Assembly (NCBI GenBank): GCA_026416715.1
Contig: JAOAEQ010000007.1
Span: 1 to 64,000, forward strand
From: a bacterium
GTDB lineage: Bacteria; UBP4; UBA4092; JAOAEQ01
Reading direction: 5' to 3'
DNA length: 64,000 nt
A model generated the notes under the pieces. That model was given only the letters and a program-made list of their open reading frames with translations, did not search any database and had not been told where the DNA came from. The translations under genes were made by a program, and so were the position numbers. Shown here one piece after another: positions 1-9,185 of this stretch. How positions within the stretch are numbered: the stretch's first letter is position 1; every line of letters begins with the position of its first letter.

Positions 1-17
1 ATGTGTATAAGAGACAG
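1..17 (+). other. Tn5/Nextera mosaic-end adapter remnant
   Basis: The first 17 bases equal the last 17 of the 19-base Tn5 mosaic end used in Nextera libraries. Genuine 23S rRNA sequence starts at base 18. This is seen directly and indicates an untrimmed adapter at a contig end, not genomic sequence. Confidence 0.95.
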
Positions 18-411
<394 letters not shown>

Positions 412-456
412 TATTATTTGCTCTGGCTTCAATAACGAATGAAACGAAATCCATTT

Positions 457-574
<118 letters not shown>

Positions 575-585
575 TTTTATTGATC

Positions 586-620
586 AACGCCATTAGAAAT
601 TATGCTAATGGCGTTTTTTA
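586..620 (+). terminator. Rho-independent terminator of the rRNA operon
   Basis: Perfect 11-bp stem, 586-596 (AACGCCATTAG) with 605-615 (CTAATGGCGTT), an 8-nt loop, and a run of T that begins inside the 3' arm. It lies 12 bp after 5S. Confidence 0.93.
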
Positions 621-734
621 TTTATCTTTTCGGCTGTGGAACTCGGTTTTCATCTAATATTTCTAAAAATGATGCACCCTTAACTTGGTTTCATTATTCG
701 TCAATTACTATTGTGGCTAAATTCTATGTCTTTG

Positions 735-743
735 TGATATACT
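735..743 (+). promoter_or_regulatory. Putative extended -10 promoter for the GH18-like gene
   Basis: TGA followed by TATACT (738-743) has the TGnTATAAT-type extended -10 layout. No good -35 is at 17 bp. It lies about 90 bp before the start codon at 837. The rest of the 621-836 gap is AT-rich with nothing else recognised. Confidence 0.4.
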
Positions 744-836
744 AATAAAAATATACAATGGAATGAGGTATGATGAATAAGCCTTTTAATAGATTATGAT
801 CAATCCATTGACTTCTTTTATCACCGGAGAAATATA

Positions 837-3800
837 ATGAAGAGAATCTTATTCCTGATATTAGGTATAAGTTTTGTAGTATTGTTTATTCCTAGTTATG
901 CTCAAGAATTTATGATACAATCCACCCAAACAGATGGTGCGGTTATCCAAACGCATTCTATCCATGGTGAACACTATGATATGACTAAAGGACTCAAAAT
1001 CGAATTAGAACCAGAAATTCAGGAAGCTTTAAAACAACCGAGACCAGAATTTGTTCCGCCAATAGTGAGTGCCGGTGCTCCAAGTACGGATACGAATTGT
1101 ATTGTCTTCGGATATCAGCAGGTCGATGGTTATGAATATCATTATCGCTGGCATGCGTTAACTCATATCGGATATACATTTATTGATTTTGATTCAACTG
1201 GAAATATCAATTTAACTTCATGGGATAATCGTCCAACAGCATTTAAATCTGGTGGTGCAGCGCAGCTCAACGGTGTAAAAGTAGTAATGGTGGTGCGTAA
1301 TAAAAATTTTGATGATGATACGACACTACCTATTGTAATGCAGAATTCAACATTACGCCGAACTCTGATTAACAATATTATGGCGGAAGTTACCACTGAT
1401 TCCTATTGTGCTGGGGTTAGTCTTGATTTAGAATTTAGTTGGAATACAACGACAAGAAATGGGATAACCCAGTTTATTAAAGACCTCTACACAGCATTAA
1501 AATCGGTGAATCCACCGAAAGAGTTGAGTGTTTATACGCATGCGATTTATAGTTCTACTTATTGGGATATTCCTGCAATAAAAGATTATATAGATTATAT
1601 GCTATATAGTTGTTACGATTGGGGTTCAGGGTTAACCGCACATGCAATTTCTGATTGCGATAATTTTGTACCCCAAGTGAATAATTATCTTGATGCTGGA
1701 TTACCTGCTGATAAGTGTGTTCTAGTTATTTCACTATATGGTCGAGATTGGACAGGAACCAATGTATATAATGGTACCGGAACGAGCGCAACTTCAATTG
1801 GGTTTTCAGATGGATTATATGATACCACATTAGAGCCGACTTATGGCGGACCATACATCAATAATTATCGACGCGGTGATGAAGTAGCTTGGTATACTTA
1901 TACGAGCAGTACCACGCATTGTGTTACTTGGGATGATATGGAATCGTTAGAATATAAAATTCGCCTAACGAAAAGTTGGCAAGATTCTAGTGGAATTCAT
2001 AATGGAAAACGTCTACGTGGAGTAGGGTTTTGGTCATTATACTGGTTATGTGAAGGGACATCGTATGACCCGATAACAAAATCGGTTGTCTCTCGAACAA
2101 GAACGTATGGTCAACCATATCAACTCTGTGAGGAAATTTTTACGCCACCAGGTGAACGAAACTATTTATTTGAAAAATTTGAAGCGCAGAATGGTTTGGT
2201 AGATTTAGATTTACGATGGCGTGACCCGAACGAATCGCCGGATACTATCGGTGATACTGATAGCGATTCCGCCCGTGCTATTGCAGCTGCTCCAGCAGGA
2301 ACAGGTAAACCAGCTAATTCGGATAAAGCAATGCAAGTAACCTTTGATTTTGAAAATGCTTCCGGTAACAAACTATTTTTCCGACATGAGATACTCAATG
2401 ATGGGTCTGATACTACGGTAACAGATATCAATTCGGCTAAAGCATATACGGATAGAAACTCTAAATTTCGTGCGTATCTTTATATACCCAGCGTATATTC
2501 TGGTCGGTCAGTTGCAATGATTCTGATGGATAACCAGCGTGAATTAGAAAAATCAAATCCGATTTCACTCACCACAGTTGGTTGGCAATTAATGGAATGG
2601 GATTTAACCGACCCGACACAGATTCATGCTTATAATACTAATGAACCAGCGTTTATTGACGGGGACGGAATTCTTGATTCATCTACTACTGGTACAAAAG
2701 ATATCGCGTTTATCGGATTCCTGATAGAAGGAGGCGGTGCAGGTTCTGGTTCAGTTTATTTTGATGAATTGTCTTATCTCCATACGAATCCTAGTGGAAA
2801 GAACTATGTAATCAACGAATTCCGATATGCCAATCCTGCACAAGAGTTTATTGAAATTTATGGACCAGCAGGTCCATTTCCGAACGGAATGCAACTTCGC
2901 ATTTTCGAACGAACCCAAGGTGCGGTTACTGCATCGTTTAATTTAACCGGATATTCAATTCCCGATGATGGTGCTGGATACGGTTATTTCGTCATTGGTG
3001 ATCCTGGTACACCTAATGTCGATTATACATCCGGATTTAGCACCTCCGTAGATAACATTCCAAATGATGACCCAACCGGACTCCAGCTTTACAATGTGGC
3101 TAATGGTTGTGTATATGATTCAGTCGTATATGAAGCGTTTGGTGGTCTGGATGATTTAATTCGAAAGCAAACACTCGGGGTTACACAGAATGGATATCCG
3201 TGGTTAGGTGAAATTGCTACTGGAACTAATAGTTTAGGTAGTACTTATACTATGGGTCGGTATCCTGATGGGAAAGATACTTACATCAATGGAAACGATT
3301 TTTCCGTTATGCCGGCAACACCGGGTGCTCCAAATGGTAACTCGGTTCCATTAGGTAGCAATTATGATTTTTCATCGGCACCATTTTCGTTATATCAAAC
3401 TTACGATACAATTCATTTAACCAATCCGACTTCAGCTGGATTACCAGCATCGCCAAGTGGCGGCAATGCATATCGTTGCGTTGATACTGCTGGCGGAGGG
3501 GTAATAGGATTCATCGGCGATGCCGCTCTTGGACAAAATAGTACCGGATATACTGTTACCGGGGAAATCTATATTCCTGCATCAACGGCAACAACGCAGG
3601 CGATAGCGGTCGGAATTTGTGGAAGACAAGGTAGCACTTTCTTTACTAGCGATACCTATGATGATTATAGCGGATATGAAACCGGGTATTGGTTAATTTA
3701 TGAGAACCGCAATGGGGTGGGATTGAACGATGGACGACCTGACCATCCAGGAATATTTGAATTTGTTTATGCAACCAATGACAATATGGATACCGAAAAG

Positions 3801-4736
3801 GTGGTGCTGTTAGGTTCGTTGAGTCGAGCATCAACTGGTGCACCTGATGGCGGCTGGACAACATTTGCGTTATCAATCAATCCAGCAAGTAATCAACTTA
3901 TTGCAAAAATAAATAATATTTCTATTTACACCGGGGCAATCCCTGCTGGAGGACCGATTTCCGGAGCATTCCAAATCGGGTTTCGCGAAAATCATGCTGG
4001 GAACCCAACGTCATCGGAAGGAACTTGGATAGATAATGTTACTATCAGCGCTATTTCAGCAGCACCGAGTTTGCGCATTCTGCCGACAACCATGAGTTTC
4101 ACGACTCAACAAGGCACTTCTAATCCCGCGACGAAACCGCTCCAGATATTTAATGATGGTTCACCAAGTTTCACTTGGTCAGCGAGTTGGAATCGATCGT
4201 GGTTATATATCAGTTCAACTTCTGGGATTGTAAATGCTTACGCAGTACAAACAGTCCAAATTGGGGTAACCCTGGGCAGTTTAACTTATGGGAACTATAC
4301 TGGCCAGGTTATTATCACAGCCTCGGGAGCGTTGTATAGCCCGCAGACTGTAACAGTAATTTTTGTAGTTACTCCGCCGCAAGCGAGTTTGCGAATTCTG
4401 CCAACTTCAATGAGCTTTACCACATCACAAGGTGGTTCTGATCCAGCACCGAAAACGATTCAGATATTTAATGACGGTTCGCCAAGTTTCACTTGGTCAG
4501 CAACAACAAATGCGACGTGGTTATATATCAATCCTACTTCAGGCTCAGTAGATGCATTCGGTGTACAAACTGCTCAAGTAGGTGTTAAAGTTGGGGCATT
4601 AACCCAAGATATATATAATGGTCAAATTACTATTACCGCTAATGGTGCATTAAATAGTCCGCAGTATTTACCAGTAACTTTTGTGGTTACTCCGGCAGCA
4701 ACAGAAGTCAATCGATTCTGGTGGCTATTTGAGTAA
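837..4736 (+). CDS. Secreted multidomain GH18-like protein with lamin-tail and BACON-like repeats
   Basis: 1299 residues. Residues 1-22 form a signal peptide with a Ser-Tyr-Ala cleavage site. Residues about 80-420 look like a GH18 TIM barrel: the beta-4 signature reads AGVSLDLEF, keeping Asp197 and the acid Glu199 of DxxDxDxE but with Ala/Ser at the first two Asp positions. YMLYSCYDW resembles the later MxYD motif. A beta-rich carbohydrate-binding-like region follows (about 440-650), then a lamin-tail (LTD) opening VINEFRYANPAQEFIEIY near 659, another beta-sandwich, and two tandem repeats of about 106 residues (1078-1183 and 1185-1290) resembling BACON/Ig-like modules. The start is supported by GGAGA 6 bp upstream. 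Likely an extracellular or surface glycan-binding or glycan-hydrolysing protein; the substrate is unknown. No sorting signal is obvious at the C-terminus. Confidence 0.75.
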   Translation: MKRILFLILGISFVVLFIPSYAQEFMIQSTQTDGAVIQTHSIHGEHYDMTKGLKIELEPEIQEALKQPRPEFVPPIVSAGAPSTDTNCIVFGYQQVDGYEYHYRWHALTHIGYTFIDFDSTGNINLTSWDNRPTAFKSGGAAQLNGVKVVMVVRNKNFDDDTTLPIVMQNSTLRRTLINNIMAEVTTDSYCAGVSLDLEFSWNTTTRNGITQFIKDLYTALKSVNPPKELSVYTHAIYSSTYWDIPAIKDYIDYMLYSCYDWGSGLTAHAISDCDNFVPQVNNYLDAGLPADKCVLVISLYGRDWTGTNVYNGTGTSATSIGFSDGLYDTTLEPTYGGPYINNYRRGDEVAWYTYTSSTTHCVTWDDMESLEYKIRLTKSWQDSSGIHNGKRLRGVGFWSLYWLCEGTSYDPITKSVVSRTRTYGQPYQLCEEIFTPPGERNYLFEKFEAQNGLVDLDLRWRDPNESPDTIGDTDSDSARAIAAAPAGTGKPANSDKAMQVTFDFENASGNKLFFRHEILNDGSDTTVTDINSAKAYTDRNSKFRAYLYIPSVYSGRSVAMILMDNQRELEKSNPISLTTVGWQLMEWDLTDPTQIHAYNTNEPAFIDGDGILDSSTTGTKDIAFIGFLIEGGGAGSGSVYFDELSYLHTNPSGKNYVINEFRYANPAQEFIEIYGPAGPFPNGMQLRIFERTQGAVTASFNLTGYSIPDDGAGYGYFVIGDPGTPNVDYTSGFSTSVDNIPNDDPTGLQLYNVANGCVYDSVVYEAFGGLDDLIRKQTLGVTQNGYPWLGEIATGTNSLGSTYTMGRYPDGKDTYINGNDFSVMPATPGAPNGNSVPLGSNYDFSSAPFSLYQTYDTIHLTNPTSAGLPASPSGGNAYRCVDTAGGGVIGFIGDAALGQNSTGYTVTGEIYIPASTATTQAIAVGICGRQGSTFFTSDTYDDYSGYETGYWLIYENRNGVGLNDGRPDHPGIFEFVYATNDNMDTEKVVLLGSLSRASTGAPDGGWTTFALSINPASNQLIAKINNISIYTGAIPAGGPISGAFQIGFRENHAGNPTSSEGTWIDNVTISAISAAPSLRILPTTMSFTTQQGTSNPATKPLQIFNDGSPSFTWSASWNRSWLYISSTSGIVNAYAVQTVQIGVTLGSLTYGNYTGQVIITASGALYSPQTVTVIFVVTPPQASLRILPTSMSFTTSQGGSDPAPKTIQIFNDGSPSFTWSATTNATWLYINPTSGSVDAFGVQTAQVGVKVGALTQDIYNGQITITANGALNSPQYLPVTFVVTPAATEVNRFWWLFE

Positions 4737-4776
4737 AAGATAACGTTATCTGCTCAGATTTCTCTCTAATAAGAAC

Positions 4777-5493
4777 TTATTTTCCATGTACCATAGGAAC
4801 AAAGAGTACCGGGATAATACCTTTTCGTACAACTGTACCTTTTCGTTTCTCGACTAAATAAAGCATCTGGTTTGGAATTTCTCCAACCGGGATAACCATT
4901 CGTCCGCCATCTTTTAATTGATCAACCAACGCTTTTGGGATATCTTCAGGTGCACAGGTGACAATAATCGCATCAAACGGTGCGTATTCTTTCCATCCCT
5001 GATATCCGTCTCCACATTTTACTTTAACGGAAGTATATCCAAGTTCGGTCAACCGTTTCGCTGCAGTAGTTGCTAATGACGGTAAGATTTCAATAGTGTA
5101 AACATTTTTCGTTATTTCAGCTAATACTGCTGCTTGATATCCTGAGCCGGTACCAATTTCGAGTACTTTTTCTTGTGGCTTTAATTTCAGTGATTCTGTC
5201 ATCAACGCAACGATATATGGTTGGGAAATAGTTTGTCCTTCTCCAATTGGAAGAGGATAATCATTATAAGCTTCGGCGCGATATTTTTCAGGAACGAAAA
5301 GATGTCGAGGAACTTTTCGCATGACTGCAAGAACAGTTGTATCCTGGATTCCACGTGCGATAAGCTGCTGTTGAACCATTTGTTCCCGTAATTTAGGATA
5401 ATCAATCTTGCCTGTAGATTGTTTTTCTTGTCCGCAGGATTGACAATAAAAAATGACACAGATTGTTGTTAATAAAATAGGATATCTATTCAT
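4777..5493 (-). CDS. pcm: Protein-L-isoaspartate O-methyltransferase with N-terminal export-like segment
   Basis: The Pcm core is clear: GEGQTISQPYIVALMTE substrate loop, SAM motif I VLEIGTGSGYQAAVL, FDAIIVTCAPEDIP, and the closing LFVPMVHGK. Pcm repairs isoaspartyl residues by SAM-dependent methylation. Compared with E. coli Pcm there is about 35 residues of extra N-terminus, hydrophobic (positions 5-17) with Cys17 and Cys20, resembling a signal peptide or a poor lipobox. No good ribosome-binding site precedes the annotated ATG. An internal ATG (codon 39, base 5379) has a GGGA 5-6 bp upstream and would give an ordinary cytosolic enzyme, so the start is uncertain. It converges on the GH18-like gene. 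Confidence 0.88.
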   Translation of the reverse strand: MNRYPILLTTICVIFYCQSCGQEKQSTGKIDYPKLREQMVQQQLIARGIQDTTVLAVMRKVPRHLFVPEKYRAEAYNDYPLPIGEGQTISQPYIVALMTESLKLKPQEKVLEIGTGSGYQAAVLAEITKNVYTIEILPSLATTAAKRLTELGYTSVKVKCGDGYQGWKEYAPFDAIIVTCAPEDIPKALVDQLKDGGRMVIPVGEIPNQMLYLVEKRKGTVVRKGIIPVLFVPMVHGK

Positions 5494-5672
5494 TGGATTT
5501 AAAAAATGTTAAACATATACTATTCCTTTTGTAAATAGTTAATTTCATTTTAGCATAGAATTATTTATTGAAAAATAATAAAATCGTTCAAAGATAATGC
5601 GAGAAAATTCTGAGAAATAAAAATTGGTATAAATTTTGCATTTTATAAAAGAAAAAAATCTTAATTTCCCTA

Positions 5673-5701
5673 TTGAAAAAAAAGGTATTAGATAGTATAC
5701 T
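5673..5701 (+). promoter_or_regulatory. Sigma-70-type promoter of the W-rich secreted protein
   Basis: TTGAAA (5673-5678), a 17-bp spacer, then TATACT (5696-5701): five of six consensus matches in each hexamer. It sits about 50 bp before the start codon at 5753 in an AT-rich gap. Confidence 0.75.
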
Positions 5702-5752
5702 TTATTCAGCCAATTAATTTAAATATAGTTTGAAATGAAAGGGGGGATAACG

Positions 5753-6322
5753 ATGAAGTTGCGTTTAAGTTTTTTAATGGCAGCAATTTTACTGTTTGGA
5801 ATATTCGCTCAGGTTTTTGCTCAGGAAGGACAACCACCATATCCACCTCCAGCTGGAAAAGTTTGGGTTTGGGAACCCGCGCATTGGGAACCAAAAGTAG
5901 CATGGCATCCAGGAGTACCACCACCTCCACCAGGTCCACCACCAGCGCCTCCTAAATTAAGAAGGTATTGGAAATGGGTTCCTGGGAAATGGGTATTGCG
6001 ACCAGCGCCTCCCGAAGGACCGTTTGAATGGAAACCAGGATATTGGGATCCGGTATTAAAAAAGTGGATTAAAGGAGCTTGGGTTAAAATAACAATCGTT
6101 CCTGAAGGGAAAGTTTGGGTACCGGGATTTTGGGATCCAGTAAAAAAGATTTGGGTTCCTGGTCATTGGGAAGTTAGAATAGTTACACCACCGCCACCAC
6201 CGCCTGGCGTTAAGCCACCTCCTCCGGAACCGATTCCACCGAAACCGGCATTTGCTCCTAAACCAGGATATCATTGGGAATGGGATCCAGTAATCAAGAG
6301 ATGGGTGCAACGGCGGAATTAA
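5753..6322 (+). CDS. Small secreted WXXGXW-repeat, proline-rich protein
   Basis: 189 residues from the ATG at 5753, chosen over an upstream in-frame ATG at 5735 because a G-rich Shine-Dalgarno (5741-5746) lies between them. Residues 1-24 are a signal peptide ending VFAQ. The mature part consists of repeats such as WKWVPGKW, FEWKPGYW, VWVPGFWDP and IWVPGHWEV, separated by polyproline stretches (PPPPPGPPP, PPPPPPG). This matches the WXXGXW repeat family (Pfam PF12779 from memory), of unknown function, found in exported proteins. It ends EWDPVIKRWVQRRN, with a basic tail. The gene is monocistronic, with a strong promoter and its own terminator, so high expression is likely. Periplasmic or surface location is inferred. 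Confidence 0.8.
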   Translation: MKLRLSFLMAAILLFGIFAQVFAQEGQPPYPPPAGKVWVWEPAHWEPKVAWHPGVPPPPPGPPPAPPKLRRYWKWVPGKWVLRPAPPEGPFEWKPGYWDPVLKKWIKGAWVKITIVPEGKVWVPGFWDPVKKIWVPGHWEVRIVTPPPPPPGVKPPPPEPIPPKPAFAPKPGYHWEWDPVIKRWVQRRN

Positions 6323-6350
6323 ATAAATTTTTAATAGCCAAATATATTCA

Positions 6351-6393
6351 AGAGAGTAACGTCAATAAATATGTAGCGTTACTCTCTTTTTTA
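6351..6393 (+). terminator. Rho-independent terminator
   Basis: Perfect 11-bp stem, 6351-6361 (AGAGAGTAACG) with 6377-6387 (CGTTACTCTCT), a 15-nt loop and a T tract to 6392. It ends the W-rich protein transcript. Confidence 0.93.
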
Positions 6394-6448
6394 TTCACGT
6401 AGTGAGTTATAATAAAGTTGGTTTCCATACACAAATAATATACAATAA

Positions 6449-8275
6449 ATGGTTCATATCATTTTTCAACCAAATAATAAAAAAATTAAAGTAGCTAAAC
6501 ATACCAAACTAATTCAAGCTGCTGAACTGGCAGGCGTATATTTAGATACTCCCTGTGGTGGTCATGGGAGCTGCGGGAAATGTCGAGTCCATATTTTGCC
6601 CATCGATTATAATGATGCACCGATTGGGAAGGAATATTTTACAGAACAAGAATGGCAGGAAGGTTGGCGGCTAGCATGTCAGGTGTTTGTTAATCGCGAT
6701 ATTGAAGTTTTTATACCCGAACCGATTCGGGAATTACAACATAAAATATTACATACCGGGCTAGAAATTAATATTGTACCGGACCCAAATATTAAAAAAT
6801 ATTTTCTTATTTTAGACCCACCGAATCTCGCTCATCAAAAATCAGATTGGGAAATTCTATCGGAAAAGTTAGAGAATGCAACTTTGTCTTTTCAGCAGGA
6901 TAGAACCATTTTATCAAAAATATCTCGGGTAATGCGGGAATCGAATTATCGAATAACAGTCACCTTAACCGCAGATGGAAAACTCATTGATATCGAACCG
7001 GGAAATACTGTGAACCATTGTTATGGAATAGCATTTGATATCGGAACGACCACTGTTGTTGGAACCTTACTTGACTTGACTACCGGAAAAGAACTAGCAG
7101 TATCAGCTGAAATGAATGCGCAATCTATTTTCGGCGCAGATGTTGTTTCCCGTATCCAGTTTGCAATACAGGAAGTGAACGGAACTAATCAGCTTCATCA
7201 TAAAATCGTTGATGTGGTTAATCATATCATTCAGACACTATGTAAACAAGCCAAAATTAATCGAAATCATATCTATGAATTGACTGTGGTTGGCAATACT
7301 ACCATGCAGCATTTATTTTTAAATCTTTCTCCAGCGACATTAGGTACTTTACCCTATGTTCCGATATTTAAGTTTGGATTCGAAGTTTCAGCATCAGAGT
7401 TACGTATAAGATCGGTCAATCCGCGAGCAACTGTCTATATTTTACCAAATATTGCAGGATTTGTTGGAGCGGATACAGTAGGAGTTATTCTCGCAACAGA
7501 TAGTCATAATTCGACAAAAACAAGGTTAATCATTGATTTGGGGACGAATAGTGAAATTGTTTTAGGGAATAAAAATGAACTATTATGTTGTTCAGCAGCT
7601 GCAGGTCCTGCATTTGAAGCTGCCCATATTGAACAAGGAATGCGTGCTGCAAGCGGAGCTATTGACCATGTTTGGATTGAAAATGGAGATATTCGGATTA
7701 GCACCATTGAAAACCAGCCGCCGTGCGGAATTTGTGGGACTGGGATTATTGACGCGGTTGCAATCATGGTTAATCTTGGGATCATTGATGCTAGCGGACG
7801 GATTATTGGTAGAAATGAACTTAGAAAAAATATCAGTGAACGAATTAAAAACCGCATTATCGAAGAGAAAAAAGGAAATAAATTTGTTATCTGTACAACC
7901 AAGAATATCTATTTAACACAACAAGATATCCGTGAGGTTCAGCTAGCGAAAAGTGCAATTGCGACCGGTATCGAAATCTTAAAAAAGCAGCTTAATATCG
8001 GTGATGACCAAATTGATGAAGTGCTTCTCGCTGGCGCATTTGGTCATTATATTCTTCCGGAAAGTGTGCTCGCGATTGGATTGATTCCGAAATCATTATC
8101 TAAAAAGATTATCTCAATAGGGAATGCCGCAAGTTGCGGAGCGAAACTCGCGCTATTATCGTTAGCTAAAAGAAGAGAAACGCTTGAAATAGCTAAAAAA
8201 ACCCGCCATTTTGAACTTGCGTTACATCCGGAATTCGAATCTCGATTCGCTGATTCGCTATCTTTTCCTGCTTAA
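6449..8275 (+). CDS. [2Fe-2S] ferredoxin/ASKHA protein, RACo-type corrinoid reductive activator
   Basis: 608 residues. The N-terminal plant-type ferredoxin domain has Cys36, Cys42, Cys45 and Cys77 as cluster ligands (PCGGHGSCGKCRV and LACQ). A linker region leads to a C-terminal ASKHA ATPase-like half (DUF4445 group) with GIAFDIGTTTVVGTLLDL near 193, LIIDLGTNSEIVLG near 359 and AGAFGHY near 528. Proteins of this architecture (RACo, RamA-like) use ATP binding to re-reduce inactive cob(II)alamin of corrinoid methyltransferases. No corrinoid protein or methyltransferase gene is nearby, so the partner is unknown. No clear Shine-Dalgarno precedes the ATG. It follows a terminator and so starts its own transcript. 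Confidence 0.82.
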   Translation: MVHIIFQPNNKKIKVAKHTKLIQAAELAGVYLDTPCGGHGSCGKCRVHILPIDYNDAPIGKEYFTEQEWQEGWRLACQVFVNRDIEVFIPEPIRELQHKILHTGLEINIVPDPNIKKYFLILDPPNLAHQKSDWEILSEKLENATLSFQQDRTILSKISRVMRESNYRITVTLTADGKLIDIEPGNTVNHCYGIAFDIGTTTVVGTLLDLTTGKELAVSAEMNAQSIFGADVVSRIQFAIQEVNGTNQLHHKIVDVVNHIIQTLCKQAKINRNHIYELTVVGNTTMQHLFLNLSPATLGTLPYVPIFKFGFEVSASELRIRSVNPRATVYILPNIAGFVGADTVGVILATDSHNSTKTRLIIDLGTNSEIVLGNKNELLCCSAAAGPAFEAAHIEQGMRAASGAIDHVWIENGDIRISTIENQPPCGICGTGIIDAVAIMVNLGIIDASGRIIGRNELRKNISERIKNRIIEEKKGNKFVICTTKNIYLTQQDIREVQLAKSAIATGIEILKKQLNIGDDQIDEVLLAGAFGHYILPESVLAIGLIPKSLSKKIISIGNAASCGAKLALLSLAKRRETLEIAKKTRHFELALHPEFESRFADSLSFPA

Positions 8276-8333
8276 TCTTCTTCATTTTGGACTAACATTT
8301 ATTCGTCAACTGGATAACCCTTGCTCATTGATT

Positions 8334-8388
8334 TATACTGTATTTCGACCGAACAAGATATGAACTCGTTCGGTCTAACTCCAGTATA
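8334..8388. repeat. Imperfect inverted repeat, hairpin family copy 1
   Basis: Outer arms TATACTG (8334-8340) / CAGTATA (8382-8388) and inner arms GACCGAAC (8347-8354) / GTTCGGTC (8368-8375). No T tract follows, so it is not an ordinary terminator. Its core and 3' flank resemble the hairpin at 53610-53652 (CTCGTTCG, then ACTCC, GTATAT and CCATAA in the same order). It occupies part of the 366-bp gap 8276-8641, whose only other recognised content is the fur promoter region. Confidence 0.6.
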
Positions 8389-8556
8389 TAACCATAACTA
8401 ACCATAGCTTAGTCAAGTCTTCAATTTGAATAACACTATGGAAAAAACATGTATTGAGTGAGAGCGTTTCATAATCTCAACTCTTAAGCATTTACTATTG
8501 AATTGAGCTATGGGTCTTAGCGTTTGACATTATTTGATATTACGAGATAATAATAT

Positions 8557-8585
8557 TTGACAAAAATACTCATGTATTATAGAAT
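8557..8585 (+). promoter_or_regulatory. Sigma-70-type promoter of fur
   Basis: Perfect TTGACA (8557-8562), a 17-bp spacer and TAGAAT (8580-8585; one mismatch). It lies 57 bp before the fur start. A second TTGACA at 8524-8529 has only a weaker -10 partner (TAATAA, 18 bp). Confidence 0.75.
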
Positions 8586-8602
8586 TGAATATGAAATTCA
8601 AA
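8582..8602. promoter_or_regulatory. Operator-like palindrome over the fur transcription start
   Basis: Nested inverted repeats GAATT...AATTC (8582-8599) and TTGAA-N7-TTCAA (8585-8601) lie just downstream of the -10, where a repressor would block initiation. A half-matching Fur-box-like sequence (8545-8559, AGATAAT then A/T) also overlaps the -35. Autoregulation is inference. Confidence 0.35.
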
Positions 8603-8641
8603 ATCAAATAACAATAGTTAGGTTTTACTGGAGGATATCTG

Positions 8642-9145
8642 ATGAAACATAACCCTAATGTAAAAGCGCTGTTCATCAGTCATTTAGGAAATCAGCAGTT
8701 GAAAAAAACTAAACAGCGAGAAATTATATTGAATGCATTTTTAAAACGAGAACAGCATATCACCGCTGAAGAACTATATTTGCAGCTGAAGCCGAAGCAT
8801 CCGAGTATTGGTTATAGTACTGTCTATCGAACCTTAAAACTTTTAACTGATGCAGGATTAGCGCGAGAAATAAGTTTTAGCGACGGGATTACCCGGTTCG
8901 AACATCACTATGCACATCCGCATCATGACCATCTAATTTGTTTATCCTGTGGGAAATCAGTTGAGTTCGTTAATTCCGATATTGAATCGTTGCAAGAACT
9001 AATCGTTCGAGAACATGAATTTCAAGCAGAAAACCATAAATTGGAAATCTACGGCTACTGTAAACAATGTCAAATATCAACAAAATCCAAAAAAACAGTA
9101 AATGTCAAGACGCAAAAACCAAAAAAGCTCAGCTCGCGTGGCTAG
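8642..9145 (+). CDS. fur: Ferric uptake regulator family transcriptional repressor
   Basis: 167 residues with the Fur layout: an N-terminal winged helix (about 18-85, including GYSTVYRTLKLLTDAGLAREI), HHYAHPHHDHLIC as metal-site histidines, and a structural zinc site of two CxxC pairs, Cys100/Cys103 and Cys140/Cys143. A lysine-rich tail (about 148-167) extends past the usual end. TGGAGG lies 7 bp before the ATG. It stands first in a co-directional group with feoB and a dtxR-feoA fusion, which suggests iron as effector; PerR or Zur specificity cannot be excluded by eye. Confidence 0.88.
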   Translation: MKHNPNVKALFISHLGNQQLKKTKQREIILNAFLKREQHITAEELYLQLKPKHPSIGYSTVYRTLKLLTDAGLAREISFSDGITRFEHHYAHPHHDHLICLSCGKSVEFVNSDIESLQELIVREHEFQAENHKLEIYGYCKQCQISTKSKKTVNVKTQKPKKLSSRG

Positions 9146-9185
9146 CTTTAATTTAATAAATATTTAATATTTAACCGTATAGGTT

